A stretch of DNA of 64,000 bases from Macrothele yani (GCA_039090855.1 CM076996.1:51240469-51304468); one strand, 5' to 3'. Positions 19,231-30,180 are shown, numbered from the stretch's first letter. Program-made: numbers and translations. The notes: generated by a model not told the origin, from the sequence alone.

Positions 19231-19458
19231 TTATATATACGTAAGTATTTTTATAATTTCTGTGACTTCTAATTTATGAAAACTTGTCATAGTATTTAAT
19301 TTTTCTCCAATAATCTCTATTGCTTCTGGGACCTGGGTATTTGGGAACAGAGATACTACATCAAGACTTACAAGTGTTATTGAGTTGAAATCATACTGGA
19401 TGTTTGGGATTTTCTTTATAAGCTCAGATGAATTTCGGATGGAAAATTTATTCTTCAT
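19231..19458 (-). pseudogene. PLE-1 RT motif A segment
   Basis: 75 codons reading KNKFSIRNSSELIKKIPNIQ, then LVSLDVVSLFPNTQVPEAIE. SLDVVSLFPN is the hallmark of PLE RT motif A (the catalytic Asp is in LDV). Upstream sense continues in other frames to about 20.1 kb. It ends at the RTE fragment insertion. Confidence 0.82.
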
Positions 19459-20351
19459 AAAAATAAGGGAAAGGAACTTGAATAAGATTTTTTCCTAATT
19501 GATTAAAAGTGTGTTGCTTTTTGATACTATTAGGCACAAATGCTCATCTATGGCTTATGACTTTTTAGCTTCCCAAAGATTTTGGTGTTCCTGATTGTAG
19601 AGGTGAAAGTAATTTCTTCAGAATCATTGGCAGATGGCTGTGGTTCCTAACCTGAGAAAGTTTTTTTATTAACTTTTCAGTAGGATCTCTGGGGACAGTC
19701 TAGTCTCCGTTTTGAGCTGCTATATGGCAATGTTCATTTAGTCATTATAAATGGATTGGTCAAAAATATAGATTTGTTTTGTTTTATCTGCATCATAATA
19801 TGCTGATGTTCGGATCATTTTTTATGTCTAAGAGTTCTTTTCGTTCATATTCTATTATTTCTTGGTTTTATTGTTTTGTGATCCTTTCACTTATCAGTTT
19901 GTCACTGCAGTTTAGCGCTTCCTTTGTTTTTAAATATCGAAATAATACTGTTACCTTTTATAGCATTTTTCATGGTCCTTTTTGGGTCTTACTTTCAACT
20001 ACATGGAATAATTTGTTTTAAAGCAAATATTTTACTCGGTTTTATTTTACTCCAACCTCCTTATTGCAATAACCTGCGTATCAAGATTTGTTCCATTTCC
20101 TTTTATGAGACATCAATTACGTGTTCATCAAGAATTCCTTTATTATGTGCTTTCCTGGCGACGTTTTCGACGTCGAGATGACCTTAGATTCCTGGGCCAC
20201 TCAAGCTGACAAATGTACTCAGTCTTAGCATACATAAATACTGTTGCAAACGTTCGACAGATGATCTGCAACCGGTGTGCAATGCCACCGACCAGCCAGG
20301 AGACATGAAGCAGCTAGTGAATCATTGTGCATTCCGTCACAGAGGAGATAA

Positions 20352-21360
20352 CATGTTTCATGAAGTACTTGCCATGAAGTGGGGCGATTATGAGAATCGT
20401 GGTGCAGTAATGGCGCTGCACAAAGTTGGAAAATCAGCTTCCGAGATATTTGGTATGCTGAAGAAGCTGAATTTTTGTCTACCGGATTATAAAAAGGTTC
20501 CTTGAGACTGGGACCGTCACTCACCCCCGCAGAAAGGGTCAGCCACGTTCCATGAGGACTGTTTGCCTGTTGAAAGCAGTGGCAGCCCGTATTCAACAAA
20601 ATCCTGTTAGAAAACAACCAGTGATGGCTTGTGAGCTGAACATTTCAAGAATGTTGGTGTCACTCATGCTGCGGAATGACCTAAGCGCGAGAGCTTACCA
20701 GCTGCATACAGGGCATTTCTTCACCCCACAGCTGGAGCAGCAGAGGGTGCTAAAAGTGAAAGATTTGCTGCAGTGTTACAGAGACAACCGCCACAGACAG
20801 ATCCTTTTCTCTGATGAAAAAATTTTCACTATTGAATAAGCTTTCAACCACCAAAATGACAGGGTGTATGCGTTAACCTCATGAGAAGCTCAGGAGAAAG
20901 TTCTAAGGATCATGAGGGGCCATCATCCTGCTTCTGTCATGGTTTGGTGGGGAGTCTCTTACGAGGGTACCACGGAGTTCCATTTCTGTGAGAAAGGAGT
21001 GAAAACATCTGCCAAAGTCTACCAAGACAAGGTTTTAGAGCCAGTGATCAAAAATGTGAGTCACACCCTCTTCTAAAACTGACATTGGAGCTTTCAGCAG
21101 GATTCTGCACCTGCCCACAATGCCAAGTCAACCAAGGAGTGGCTTCAGGTGAATTTGCCAGACTTCATTTCTCCAGCTGATTGGCCTTCAAGGAGGATAT
21201 AGCCTGTAGAAAGAGACACCCCAGTACTGACAGTCTGAAACGCTCTTTGGTGCAGGCAGTAGCAGCTTTCCCTGTGGAGACCCTGCGTAAAGCTATTGGA
21301 TGAGTGACCACAGAGACTGAAGGACTGTGTGAAGTCTAAAGGATGCCATTTTGAAAAGTG
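20352..21360 (+). pseudogene. Tc1/mariner-like transposase (many breaks)
   Basis: N-terminal sense ENRGAVMALHKVGKSASEIF is HTH-like. Next come RTVCLLKAVAARIQQNPVRK and the catalytic start ILFSDEKIFTIE (first Asp), stopped by TAA at about 20837. Degraded sense continues with VMVWWGVSYEGTT-like and FQQDSAPAHNAKSTKEWLQ-like stretches in shifted frames, and ends with FPVETLRKAI. This is the arthropod/worm type with SDEKIF rather than the classical Tc1 WSDES. Not functional. Confidence 0.72.
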
Positions 21361-21430
21361 ATCGGTGCCATGTATTCACAAGTGTACTATTTATGTCATA
21401 TCACAGGCATATTAAAATATCTTTAAATTT
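20352..21430 (+). mobile_element. Tc1/mariner-like element, decayed
   Basis: Transposase sense on + from about 20352 to 21360; inverted ends were not found. A right end may lie near 21950, where a TACACTGGTCACAAAAA-like complement occurs, but this could be another element. Confidence 0.7.
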
Positions 21431-22176
21431 CTTTTGTTATTTCATTGAATACTTTGAAACAGTATTGATGGCAAGACTAGGTAAGTAGCCAACTTAGCTG
21501 GATTACCTATTTTAATGTTCAGTTTCTTTAAATATTGTATTTTAATCCTGTGCCCTCATGCAAAGAGACCAACCTTGGTGAGATTGAGAATAATTTATTC
21601 CAAAGACTGGAGTGCACAAAAAGTTTTAAAAGTTGATAGACTCTTTGAGCTTGTTCGACTACAAGTCAGATTTTAAGTACGCATGTTGGCAACTCAAAAT
21701 CTTTGAGCACATCATATATGAAGGCAATACATTCAGCAAACTTCTAGACCAAGCGATGAAATGACCCGTTTTCCACTTCTTGCTGGGTACTTTTATCAGA
21801 GCTCGGGCTGCACATGCTGTGTTGTCATGATGCTAATTTACATAGGATATAGCTACCCAGGCTGATAACTGATCTCTTGTAGTTGCTAAATTTGCATATC
21901 ACCATGTTTTCCCTTCAAAACCTCAATATCCCTAAGTTTTTGTGACCAGTGTATTATGTACACCAGAGTCTGAAACCTAAGAATGGACTACATTTTTACC
22001 TGTATCAGAAAAACAATACATGACTGCAGCAAAATAGGGAAATAATTATATTGCCAGCATAGGAACATATGAAAGGACACAAAAATTTTTTTATAAATTA
22101 CTCACAGATTACATTGTAATCAGTGTTTATGCAAAAGTTACAAATTTCCAAAGGACTTAGTTGGAGAATGCATATA
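21431..22176. other. Non-coding stretch, possible transposon remnant
   Basis: About 745 bp with no open coding sense. The complement of 21935-21955 (TACACTGGTCACAAAAACTT) looks like a Tc1/mariner terminal repeat, so a degraded non-coding element may end there. Nothing else recognised. Confidence 0.4.
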
Positions 22177-22860
22177 CAGTGCTTACCAATAACATGGAAG
22201 AGAGACATTTCAGGTATGGAATATGTCCACCCCAAACTGCAATGCAGCTCTCACAATGCTGTGGCACGCTGAGCACCAAGTGATCCAGGAGTTCCTGAGG
22301 CAAATTGGCCCACTCCTCCCTCAGAGCATGGATGAGGCCCTGCTTGTTTTCTGGAGTGGGGTTTCAAACACCAATGCTCCCCATTGCATACCAGATGTGT
22401 TCGGTGTGGTTGAGGTCTGGGGTGTATGCTGGCCAGTTGATGCAATGAATATCCTCAGTCTCCAGAAATGTCTGCACTGCTATTGTATGATGAGGTGTCA
22501 TGTCATCCCTGAACAGAAAGTCTACCTACAGCACCCTAGAATAAGCGAACATGGCATAGAAAAACTTTGTTGCAATATCATCTACCTGTCATAGTCGCAT
22601 TTTCCAGCACCTGTAGCTCAGTACGTCCATTAATCATGATGCCACTCCACACTATGACTTCAGAACCACCGTATCTGTCCTGTTCCTGCACATTCTTGCA
22701 CTGGTATACAGTACCACTTTCACACCAGATCAACTGATGTCTAGAATCTAAGGACAGACTGAAACAACTCTCATTTGTGAAGAGTACATTGGCTCATTGA
22801 TGACTTGTCGAATTTCTGTGGATACACCACCACTGAAAATGTTGGCTAGACAGTTCTGCT
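22177..22860 (-). pseudogene. Tc1-like transposase, catalytic half, minus strand
   Basis: Minus-strand sense includes INWPAYTPDLNHTEHIWYAM (D..E catalytic end), then ENKQGLIHALREEWANLPQE-like sequence and VLSVPQHCESCIAVWGGHIP. Upstream in sense is SCFSLSLDSRHQLIWCESGT. The left end begins CAGTGCTTACC after TA at 22175-22176. Several stops. It meets an oppositely oriented N-terminal half at about 22862. Confidence 0.8.
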
Positions 22861-22862
22861 GT

Positions 22863-22948
22863 GTTAGATTGAGTTCAAAATGTCTTGAAGATGGCATTTG
22901 GATACGTTAGATTGAGTTCAAAATGTCTTGAAGATGGCATTTGGATAA
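22863..22948 (+). repeat. Tandem 43-bp duplication
   Basis: GTTAGATTGAGTTCAAAATG and its following 23 bp occur twice in direct succession (start 22863 and 22906). It lies exactly at the junction of the two oppositely oriented transposase halves. Confidence 0.95.
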
Positions 22949-23250
22949 GTCGCAGCATTGGCGAGTGATCAGTAGGATGAAAGCAGGTCAATCCAAGTCA
23001 TAGGTGTCCAGAGCATTAAATATTCCACAAAATGTCATCTCGAGACTATGTAAGTGGTTCTTTAGTACAGGAGAGGTTCATTGTCAACAAGGACAAGGCC
23101 ATCCCAAGGCTACCACTGCTGCTGAAGACTGCTGTATGGCTCTAACAGCAAGAAGACATCATCAGATAGCAAGTAGGCAACTGATTTTGTAGTTTGCAGC
23201 AACCACTGGCACAAAAATAACTCAATTTACAGTTCACAGCACATGTATGT
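22863..23250 (+). pseudogene. Tc1-like transposase, DNA-binding half, plus strand
   Basis: Plus-strand sense reads VISRMKAGQSK, then SRALNIPQNVISRLCKWFFS and GQGHPKATTAAEDCCMALTA, the HTH half of a Tc1 transposase. It faces the catalytic half at 22177-22860, which lies on the other strand, so the element has been rearranged by inversion or is two joined halves. Confidence 0.75.
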
Positions 23251-23650
23251 ACCATCTCAGTATGTGCTCTTAACTTTTTCTTCTACCAAAGAAACACCCA
23301 GCTCAGTTTTAAGGTTAACATTACTAACTTTGTGTTGCCATTGAATTCATCTATTTTATCCTGTTATTCTGCTTACCACTCTCATGTTTACAGCTTTAAA
23401 TTTGCTACAGAACCCTATACTTTGCACTCAACTCTTGCTGCCATAAAAGAGGATTGGTTTAGATAGTGCGCTGTATGCAACAAGTTTAGTTCTTTGGCTA
23501 GCCTCTTTGTCAGTGAAAATATTTGTATGTAGCTGATAAGAGACTTCTTGCTTTGCCAGTTCTATTTTTTAGTTCCTTATCAAGCTTTCCAGTCTAATAA
23601 ATGGCTTCAAAAGAATAAGAGCATTAATTCACCTCCTTGATGATTTAATC
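23240..23650 (-). pseudogene. LINE RT C-terminal fragment (LINE-delta)
   Basis: Minus-strand sense reads VSYQLHTNIFTDKEASQRTK, then VAYSALSKPILFYGSKSW, the post-RT region of a LINE (compare LxYGxExWxL). It may be the end of the same LINE seen at 26110-26577 and 29185-29440, separated by two Tigger insertions; order and strand agree. Frame-broken. Confidence 0.55.
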
Positions 23651-23812
23651 TGTTAGCACATTTAACACACATTATTTCTTATGACAGTTTTTGTCCGTAT
23701 TATGTCCACTGGGGGAGGGAGGGACATAATATGGGCAAAAACTGTGGGAGGAAATAATGTGTGTTAAATGTAGTGTTAATAGATTAGATTGTTGAGGAGG
23801 TGAGTTAATGCT
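23626..23812. repeat. Foldback repeat
   Basis: Two arms of about 85 bp: 23626-23711 and 23727-23812 around a G-rich centre. Matching landmarks are CATTTAACACACATTATTTC (left) and its complement at about 23753-23772. Pairing is imperfect but continuous. The edges reach into LINE-like sequence, so it may be an inverted duplication rather than a transposon. Confidence 0.75.
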
Positions 23813-23904
23813 CATATTCATCCAAAGAGTATTGATTTATTATTTTGTGTGGACACATCTTTAAGTTAAAATCTACTAGGTGGATTATTTTAACATACCA
23901 TATT

Positions 23905-24594
23905 TCCCAGCATGGTGGACACTATTTTTTTTTCCTGAAATAAGTCTCAAAAATTTAGAAAATTTACTGTGCGTTCTGGAGACCGAAGGTTATGTTTTTC
24001 ATAGGCCTCTGCTAACCCCAGAGGAAGGTTACCTATGTTAAAATGTTTACCGGTAAACCTTATTAATAGTAAGTCTGACTAATGTTTTTTTTCTTCTTCG
24101 CATTGCTTTTGCTGTGATGCATTTACGATAAACCATGTGGTCTATACTACGAGACCAACACACACATATGGTGTTACCAAAAAACAAAATTTCACTTGGA
24201 ATTTTTGTTCACATCCACCCAAAGGGGTGGCTGGATGAAGAGGGAGGGAAGCTATGGTTGGATAAAGTCTGGTCAAGGTGTACCGGTAGCCTCCTTAAAA
24301 AGCCATCGCTGCTTGTGTGGGATCAGTTTTGTGCCCATAAAACAAATATTACTAAAGAAAGGGTGCATAGACTGCAGATTAAAATGGCAGTGATCCCTGG
24401 TGGTTTAACAAGCCAATTACAACCACTGGACATATCCATTAACAAGCCTTTTAAGGCATTTATGAAAGAAAAGTAGAATCAGTGGATACAGGCCACAAAC
24501 CATGACCTAACCGTAGCAGGTCATTTGAAAAGGCCAACAATCGCTCAGGTGTTCCAGTAGGCCCTAAAATCATGGAATGCTGTGAGGACTGAAA
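23905..24594 (+). mobile_element. Tigger A (pogo group), left part
   Basis: A possible left end lies near 23910 (GGTGGACACTATTTTT). The catalytic domain remnant is at 24135-24590. A Tc1 element interrupts it at 24597-25796 and the C-terminal sense resumes at about 25799. Confidence 0.65.
24135..24590 (+). pseudogene. Tigger A transposase, DDE part
   Basis: Sense reads VHPKGWLDEEG-like at about residue 30, LLVWDQFCAHKT (second catalytic Asp) and MAVIPGGLTSQLQPLDISIN (third Asp in QPLD), the pogo/Tigger DDE_1 signature. A stop at 24474 precedes WIQATNHDLTVAGHLKRPTI. The N-terminal DNA-binding part and first Asp are missing. The acidic C-terminus is found at 25840-25975, beyond the Tc1 insertion. 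Confidence 0.82.
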
Positions 24595-24596
24595 TA

Positions 24597-25796
24597 CACT
24601 GAAGAGCAATTGAATTAGAAACAGCTGGCATTATGCAAATGTGGCGCTGTGGGCGGCCCTGTAAATGGAAACGACATGACGTATGCAGCGATCCGACAAT
24701 ATAAAGAGTGATGCGACAGGAATCAGTAAGAATTGGACGCAGTATGGGTAAGACGAAGGATCTAAGCGCATTTGATTGCGGGCAAGTTGTCGGGGCCCGA
24801 CGAATGAGTCCCTCCATCTCGGAAGTCGTGCAGGCACTGGGATTTTCACAAGCCACTGTGTCACAGGTGCACCATGAGTACATCGAATCTGGTAAAACCA
24901 TCCCTGCAAGGGCCAACTGCCATGGACAACAGCGTGTGGATGAGCAGGGTCATCGTCGGCTAGCTCGCATTGTAACAGGGGATAGATGAGCCACAGTGCA
25001 AGAAATCACTCGGCAATTTAGCACTGGTGCACAAAAACGTGTAAGCAGCCACACCATCCAGAACCATCTCCTCGCTATGGGATACAGAAGCCATCGTCCC
25101 GCGAGGGTACCGCTGCTGACCGCACATCACAGGGTACAAAGATTAGCATGGGCTCGGGAACATCGCCTCTGGATCCTAGACATGTGGAAAAATGTTGCCT
25201 GGACTGATGAGTCGAATGGCAGGATACAAGTAGGGTGCAAACCACATGAAGCGATGGATCCTTCTTGCCAGCAGGGTACTCTTCAAGCTGGTGGGGATGG
25301 CATTCTCGTCTGGGGACTGTTTACATGGACTGAAATGGGACCCCTGGTACATGTGACATTGTCCCTCACAGGTCAACGTTACCGGGATATCCTGGACGAC
25401 CATTTGCTCCCAATTGTGCGTCTTCCACATCCCACTGGGGACCTCTTCGTGCAACAAGACAATGCACTGTGCCATCGCTCTCAAATTGTATCCGAATGGT
25501 TGGATGAACACTCCACCGACGTGACCTCACTTCCTTGGCCAGCTAAGTCACCTGACCTCAATCCCATCGAGCACATCTGGGATGACATCAAGAGAGATGT
25601 TCGAGGCTCTGACCCCCTCCGTCAAATCTTCGTGAACTATGTGGGAGCTTGTTCAGGGGCCGTGGATCCGTATGGCTTCCCAACACTTCCGGTGTCTTGT
25701 CTAGTCCATTCCGAGATGAATCACCACCGTCATCAGGGCGAAAGGTGGCGTTACACGTTACTAGACAGGTATCTCTAATTCAATTGCTCTTCAGTG
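24597..25796 (+). mobile_element. Tc1-like transposon inside Tigger A
   Basis: A 1200-bp element with ends CACTGAAGAGCAATTGAATT on both sides (complement on the right), flanked by TA at 24595-24596 and 25797-25798. It splits the Tigger A coding region. Confidence 0.95.
24708..25778 (+). pseudogene. Tc1-like transposase with one stop codon
   Basis: One reading frame from 24708 to 25778, broken only by TGA at 24987-24989. It sits where the family usually has Arg (DR-R-ATVQEITRQF), so a CGA-to-TGA change is likely. HTH region: DCGQVVGARR and SISEVVQALGFSQATVSQVH. Catalytic DD34E triad: WTDES, QQDNALCH and SPDLNPIEHIWD. A deletion after WTDES (DESNGRIQV) and an altered C-terminus suggest more damage. 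About 350 codons, normal length. Confidence 0.9.
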
Positions 25797-25798
25797 TA

Positions 25799-26105
25799 GT
25801 AATAAAATCTTTTTAAAAATGTGTCATTAGTAATGTGTTAGATGGAACAGAAGATAACATTCTGTTTGACAATAGTGACACTTTGGACAGTATTGACGAT
25901 CTTGATTATGACAATGATGCCAGTGATATGGATAACACCAGTGAATTTTCTGAATTTGAGGATATGGATGACTGAAATGTTTTTGCTTATATGTAGAGGT
26001 AAAATTTGTATTGCTTTTAATCTCTATGAAAGTGCTGAGACTTTATTTTTATGTTTATTCCTTTTTCTCAAAATTTTGCAATTTAAAATTGGGGTGTGTC
26101 CTTGA
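25799..26105 (+). mobile_element. Tigger A, right part
   Basis: Acidic C-terminal sense LDGTEDNILFDNSDTLDSID, then DASDMDNTSEFSEFEDMDD, ending at a TGA near 25975; acidic tails of this kind are usual for pogo-type transposases. A right end with GGACACACCCC (complement) lies at about 26090-26102. No exact target duplication was found. Confidence 0.6.
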
Positions 26106-26109
26106 CGTC

Positions 26110-26577
26110 AGAGCATCTTTGATGACATAGATCTTCATCCCAAATTTTTCAAATTCCATGCTCAGCTGATTCAGATGCTACTGTAACTTGCTTATACTCT
26201 TAGAAATTAGCACTAGGTCATCAGCATACAGCCAACTGCTGATGTTACAACTGCCCATTTTAACATTTGAAACTGAGTTGCTTTTGGTGGCTTGGTTTGT
26301 CCGTATAGATTTAAAAAAAAAAAAAATGGGGAATGGGATAGTCTACATCCCTGTCTTATTCCAGAGGAAATTTCAAACTGTGAACCAGTACTTCCTTCCA
26401 TCCTGATTGTTCTAAAGCTGTTGGTGTTAGGCTTGTGATTGATTTCAAAAGTCTGTCTGTAACTCCATAACCTTTTAACATACTTAACTTGTCTTCAGGA
26501 ACTCGGCCAGAATCAATAAACGCTGTACATTAATACTCGTTCAATCTTGTGAAACTCTTTAGAAAGCTGAATACAAA
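26110..26577 (-). mobile_element. LINE-delta RT fragment, part 2
   Basis: Minus-strand sense reads EDKLSMLKGYGVTDRLLKSI, then QFEISSGIRQGCRLSHSPFF (RT motif B), a decayed ADD region, and MEFEKFGMKIYVIK. This is the middle of a LINE RT. The preceding part of the RT lies beyond Tigger B at 29185-29440. Confidence 0.72.
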
Positions 26578-26592
26578 TACAGTAAAACCTGT

Positions 26593-26769
26593 AAAGTTGG
26601 CCACCTGCCTAAGTTGACCACTTTTTCAAGGAATGGCAAATATCCTATGTAGTAACACAGAGCAAAACCTCTAACTTGGCCACCTGTCTAACTTGGAAGT
26701 TGGCTACCCAAATATATTTTGTCTGTACTAAAACTGCACCCCAAAACCTCTCTAAGTTGGCCACCTGCT

Positions 26770-26775
<6 letters not shown>
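26593..26775 (+). repeat. Subterminal repeats of Tigger B
   Basis: Variants of AAGTTGGCCACCTGC occur near 26595, 26675 and 26752, with a related TTGACCAC near 26617. AGTTGGCCACAATAG and its neighbour recur at the right end (29130-29165). Probable transposase-binding sites, inferred from position only. Confidence 0.7.

Positions 26776-26802
<27 letters not shown>
26776..26802 (+). repeat. Poly-T run in Tigger B
   Basis: An uninterrupted T run of about 26 bp, likely a variable-length tract. It is too long to be placed reliably by short reads. Confidence 0.95.
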
Positions 26803-26803
<1 letters not shown>

Positions 26804-27227
26804 GTTGAGTAGCAACAGAGTGTGTGAAAGGATTAGTGTAATCAGCAACATCTGGCTAACCCCTTAGGTCACCGTAGGAGATTACCAGACAGGTGTGTTT
26901 GTGTAGCCTTTAATCTTCCTTAAGCAGTTGTCAGGAACATTGAGACCCCATTCATGGGTTGTTTCCCTTATCAGTGTCTTTCTTTGCAGTAAATAGGTAT
27001 GTGTGCGTGTAAAACAGTGAGGGTTGAGATTTTCTTAAGAGGGGTGCATACAAATTGCCATCAGAGCTTAGTAGTTGGTGGGTTGTTCTATAAAGGCTTG
27101 CCTTTGTGGAGGTGGTGTGCTTCTAAAGTCTGGAATTTTCTAGAATAAGTTAGGTGTTAGGCTCTCTCTTTTACTCCAGGCAACAGGCCAAGTTGTTCTT
27201 AGTTAATGCTCTTAGTTCAATGATTTG

Positions 27228-28806
27228 ATGGCTCTCAAAAGAAAATTAGGCGAATTGTCTATTGATAAAAAGAAAGAAGTTTTGGATTTGATAGCAAGTG
27301 GCAGTAGTTAGAGAAAATTAGCTGACCAGTTTGGTGTAGCTAAAAGTACAATAGGAAACATTGCAAAAAGTAAGGACTCAATAGTTAAATCTTGGTTAGA
27401 AAATTGTAGTAATGAGCGACAAAGAAAACTGCATAAGACTGAAAATGAAGAAATAAATGTGGCAATGTTGGAATTTTTTAAAAGATGTAGAGCAGTAAAC
27501 ATACCAATTTCAGGCCCCATGTTACAGGCTAAAGCAAAAGAAATTGCAGAAGAACTTAAAATTGCTGATTTTCATGCCAGCAATGGATGTCTTAATACGT
27601 TTAGAGAAAGAAACAACATCAAGTTCCGTATCCTTTGTGGGAAATCAGCTTCTGCAGACATAATGGCAGCAGAAGATTGGAAAATAAAGTTAAAAGAAGT
27701 TTTGAAAGATTATCCTGTGGAAAATCAGTTCAATGCAGATGAAATGGGACTTTTTTATCAGCAATTACTAACAAAATCTCTTGTACAAAAAAAAATGAAA
27801 AATATTCAGGGGGCAAATTGGCAAAGGAGAGGGGGACAGTGTTGTTTTGTTGCAGTGCTACTGGGGAAAAATTGAAACCTCTCGTAATCGGCAATGCAGC
27901 AAATCCTCGTGCATTTAGGAAAAATAGCGTAAAAGCAGAACATCTGCCGATAACTTGGCATCATGACAAAAAAGCATGTATGACAGCAGCCATTTTTGAG
28001 GAATGGTTAAAATCTGTAAACTCTCAAATGAAAAGTCAAAACAGAAAATTTTTACTCCTAATTGACAATGCTACAAGCCATAAGTGTATGATTCCAATGA
28101 GCAATGTTGAATGCAAATTTCTGCCCCCTAACTTAACATCTCTCATTCAACCTCTTGACCAAGGGATTATTTGTGCTGTAAAGAATCAGTATCAAAAAAT
28201 GATGCTGACGTAAACTTGACACTTGTAAAGATGTGACAGAATTTTCAAAAGCAGTCGCTGTTTTTGATTGTATTCGTTGGGTGCATGCTTCTTGGCAAAA
28301 TTTACAGATTTCAACAATAGTTGAAATGTTTTTAGAAAGCTGGATTTCCCCAAAACGCAGTGGTGAATGATAAAACTGAAGTGGACAATAACGCCAACAA
28401 CCTACTAGGAGCATTACCTCAAGACATCCAAGACGACCTGCTAAGTGAAGATAAGTTCCCAGCAATAGATTGCAATATCATAGTGCATGAAGATGTGGCA
28501 GAAACAGAAGAGGATATTTTTTCTGAAGTTCTATCAAACATTAAAAATCCTATTCCAGAGCTACAGGATGAAGAAGAAACTGATGATAATGTAAATGAAC
28601 AGCAAACTATCAGAAGAAAAACCCCTACTTTCCAAGAAGCGCTGGATTTAGTGTCAAGTTTACAACATTGTGCATCTGTAAAATGTCCTGCTTTACTAAA
28701 AAAACTCATGGGTGTTTATGCAGAAATTGAAAAACACTGGACCCAAACAAAATTTAAAGAACATCAGCAGAAAACTATGATTGACTATTTTCAAAAGAAT
28801 ATGTAA
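27228..28806 (+). pseudogene. Tigger B transposase (stops and frameshift)
   Basis: ATG at 27228. The N-terminus MALKRKLGELSIDKKKEVLD is the CENP-B-type HTH, with TAG at 27309. The second HTH is INVAMLEFFKRCRAVNIPIS (about 27450). DDE motifs: FNADEMGLFYQ (first Asp), LLLIDNATSHK (second) and LIQPLDQGII (third). A frameshift lies near 27825 in a G run. The catalytic frame stops at 28213, with the acidic C-terminus in another frame at 28360-28806 (DVAETEEDIFSEVL). All three catalytic Asp codons remain; expression as one protein is impossible. Confidence 0.92.
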
Positions 28807-29184
28807 TGTTTGCTATGAACTTAATACGTAGTAAGGATACACTAATTGGAAATGGGCAAGTCATATAAGTAATGTCCTTTCACATATTGTTAGATGTACT
28901 CACTACTCTTATACTGTACTAAATAATAAATACATACTGTACTGTATTCACCATTCAGTGAATATCTTTCCAGTTTAGAATCAAGCCTATAGTATTTATA
29001 TAGTGGTACTGTATTTATATGTACTGTATAAACAGTATTTCATGTAGTACTTAAAATGGCTGCTATGAATTCATTTTCTATGTTAATGTATGGCACATAT
29101 AGCATTCACTTTGATTCCAAACTCTCTAAGTTGGCCACAATAGTTTGGAACCGTGAGTGGCCAACTTACACAGGTTTTATTGTA

Positions 29185-29440
29185 TATTATCATGGCATCC
29201 TCTACCCCTCCTGAAACTACACTGTTCTTCACTCAGCTGATTTTTTTATCACATCTGTGAGCTTGTTACTCAAAATACTTGAGTAAACCTTGCTAGCAAC
29301 ACTAATTAAGGTGATGTTACAATCTTTCCTGATCCTTTCTTTTGTGTTTACACAATGACTGGTCCCTCTCAGTTCTCAGGAACCAAATGAGTTTGCCATG
29401 CCACCTTGATGATTATATGGATACAAAGGGCACCTATACA
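29185..29440 (-). mobile_element. LINE-delta RT fragment, part 1
   Basis: Minus-strand sense reads ITLISVASKVYSSILSNKLT and then QFRRGRG with a small indel, the RT1/RT2 region of a LINE. It sits on the 5' side (minus sense) of the segment at 26110-26577, showing that Tigger B landed inside this RT. Confidence 0.72.
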
Positions 29441-29750
29441 TCCACTATGCTTAATTAATTTGTAAATAATTTAATCATAATCTTTACCACATTTTTTTTA
29501 TTTTAAAGCTTTACTACATTTGAAAGATAATATAACATCTCTTTCTGCAGATATTTTACAATATCCAGTCCTTCTGGTTATTACAGGCATGAGATTCTTT
29601 TGCAGAATTACACACTTTTTGTATCATTTGGGTTATTCTTGAAATTGATGCAAAACTGAAGAGAAGTTCGATGGGGGGAGGGTCATTTTCCATTTGTGGA
29701 CAGAATTTCAAAACATTTGACAATGAAAGTCAGATAGGGCTAAGGTTTAT
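29441..29750. other. AT-rich stretch, nothing recognised
   Basis: About 310 bp without coding sense or identifiable repeat ends. Confidence 0.4.
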
Positions 29751-29779
29751 CCCATAATCGTATTTTTTTTTCCCCTATA

Positions 29780-30180
29780 ATGATCTCTCTGTCCTTTATT
29801 GTTGCTAAATATCATTTGCATTTCATAACAGTGACAACTGCTGTGTATATGAAAATCTTCCTTGCTTTTATCAATCAATTGCATAATGAGGAGCTCACTA
29901 TGGGATATTTCCAACAAAATGGTGCAACTTGTCACACATCCAATGCCAGCATGGCTGAAATTGACTCATTCTTTGTCAATAGTCATTTCTTGGGGGCTTT
30001 GGCTACCACATTTAACACTGCATGTTTTTTTAGCTGTTGGGCCTTCTGAAAGATACTGTGTGTACAACAGGCCATGACTCCATATATGCTGTTTCAAACC
30101 TTCAACAACATGAAATGCTGCATTCAAGCAAGCTTGTATGCATTTGGCAGCTACTTTGAGCACATGTTATGGCATTATCA
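29780..30180 (+). pseudogene. Tc1/mariner-type transposase fragment
   Basis: Sense reads MGYFQQNGATCHTSNASMAE (catalytic motif, usually FQQDGA; here D is replaced by N), then FFVNSHFLGALA. A shifted continuation reads LLKDTVY and ends with decayed sequence near 30180. It resembles the arthropod transposases whose catalytic box is YFQQDGATCHTS. Only the last part survives and the catalytic Asp is lost. Confidence 0.6.

Larger units (their letters stand above)
17620..20170 (-). mobile_element. Penelope-like element PLE-1, decayed and interrupted
   Basis: On the minus strand, from about 20170 down to 17620, pieces of PLE coding sense appear in order. They are an N-terminal Lys/Asp-rich part, LVSLDVVSLFPN (19.37 kb; RT motif A of PLEs), KLGALMGSPLSSLFAEVVLQ (18.95 kb; motif B) and YIDDTFLIWKSDVKELD (18.2 kb; motif C), then TMEIENNGTLPFLDIKM. 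Palindrome P2 splits it between motifs B and C, and an RTE fragment lies at 19019-19217. No GIY-YIG end is recognised. Confidence 0.82.
26580..29182 (+). mobile_element. Tigger B (pogo group), complete with ends
   Basis: A 2603-bp element with ends CAGTAAAACCTGTAAAGTTG (left) and CAATAAAACCTGTGTAAGTT (right, complement), flanked by TA at 26578-26579 and 29183-29184. Short GTTGGCCAC words recur near both ends. It interrupts LINE-delta. Confidence 0.93.

Noticed and set aside
20225..20617. A 130-codon minus-strand frame
   Set aside because: Antisense to the Tc1/mariner-like transposase remnant read on the plus strand.
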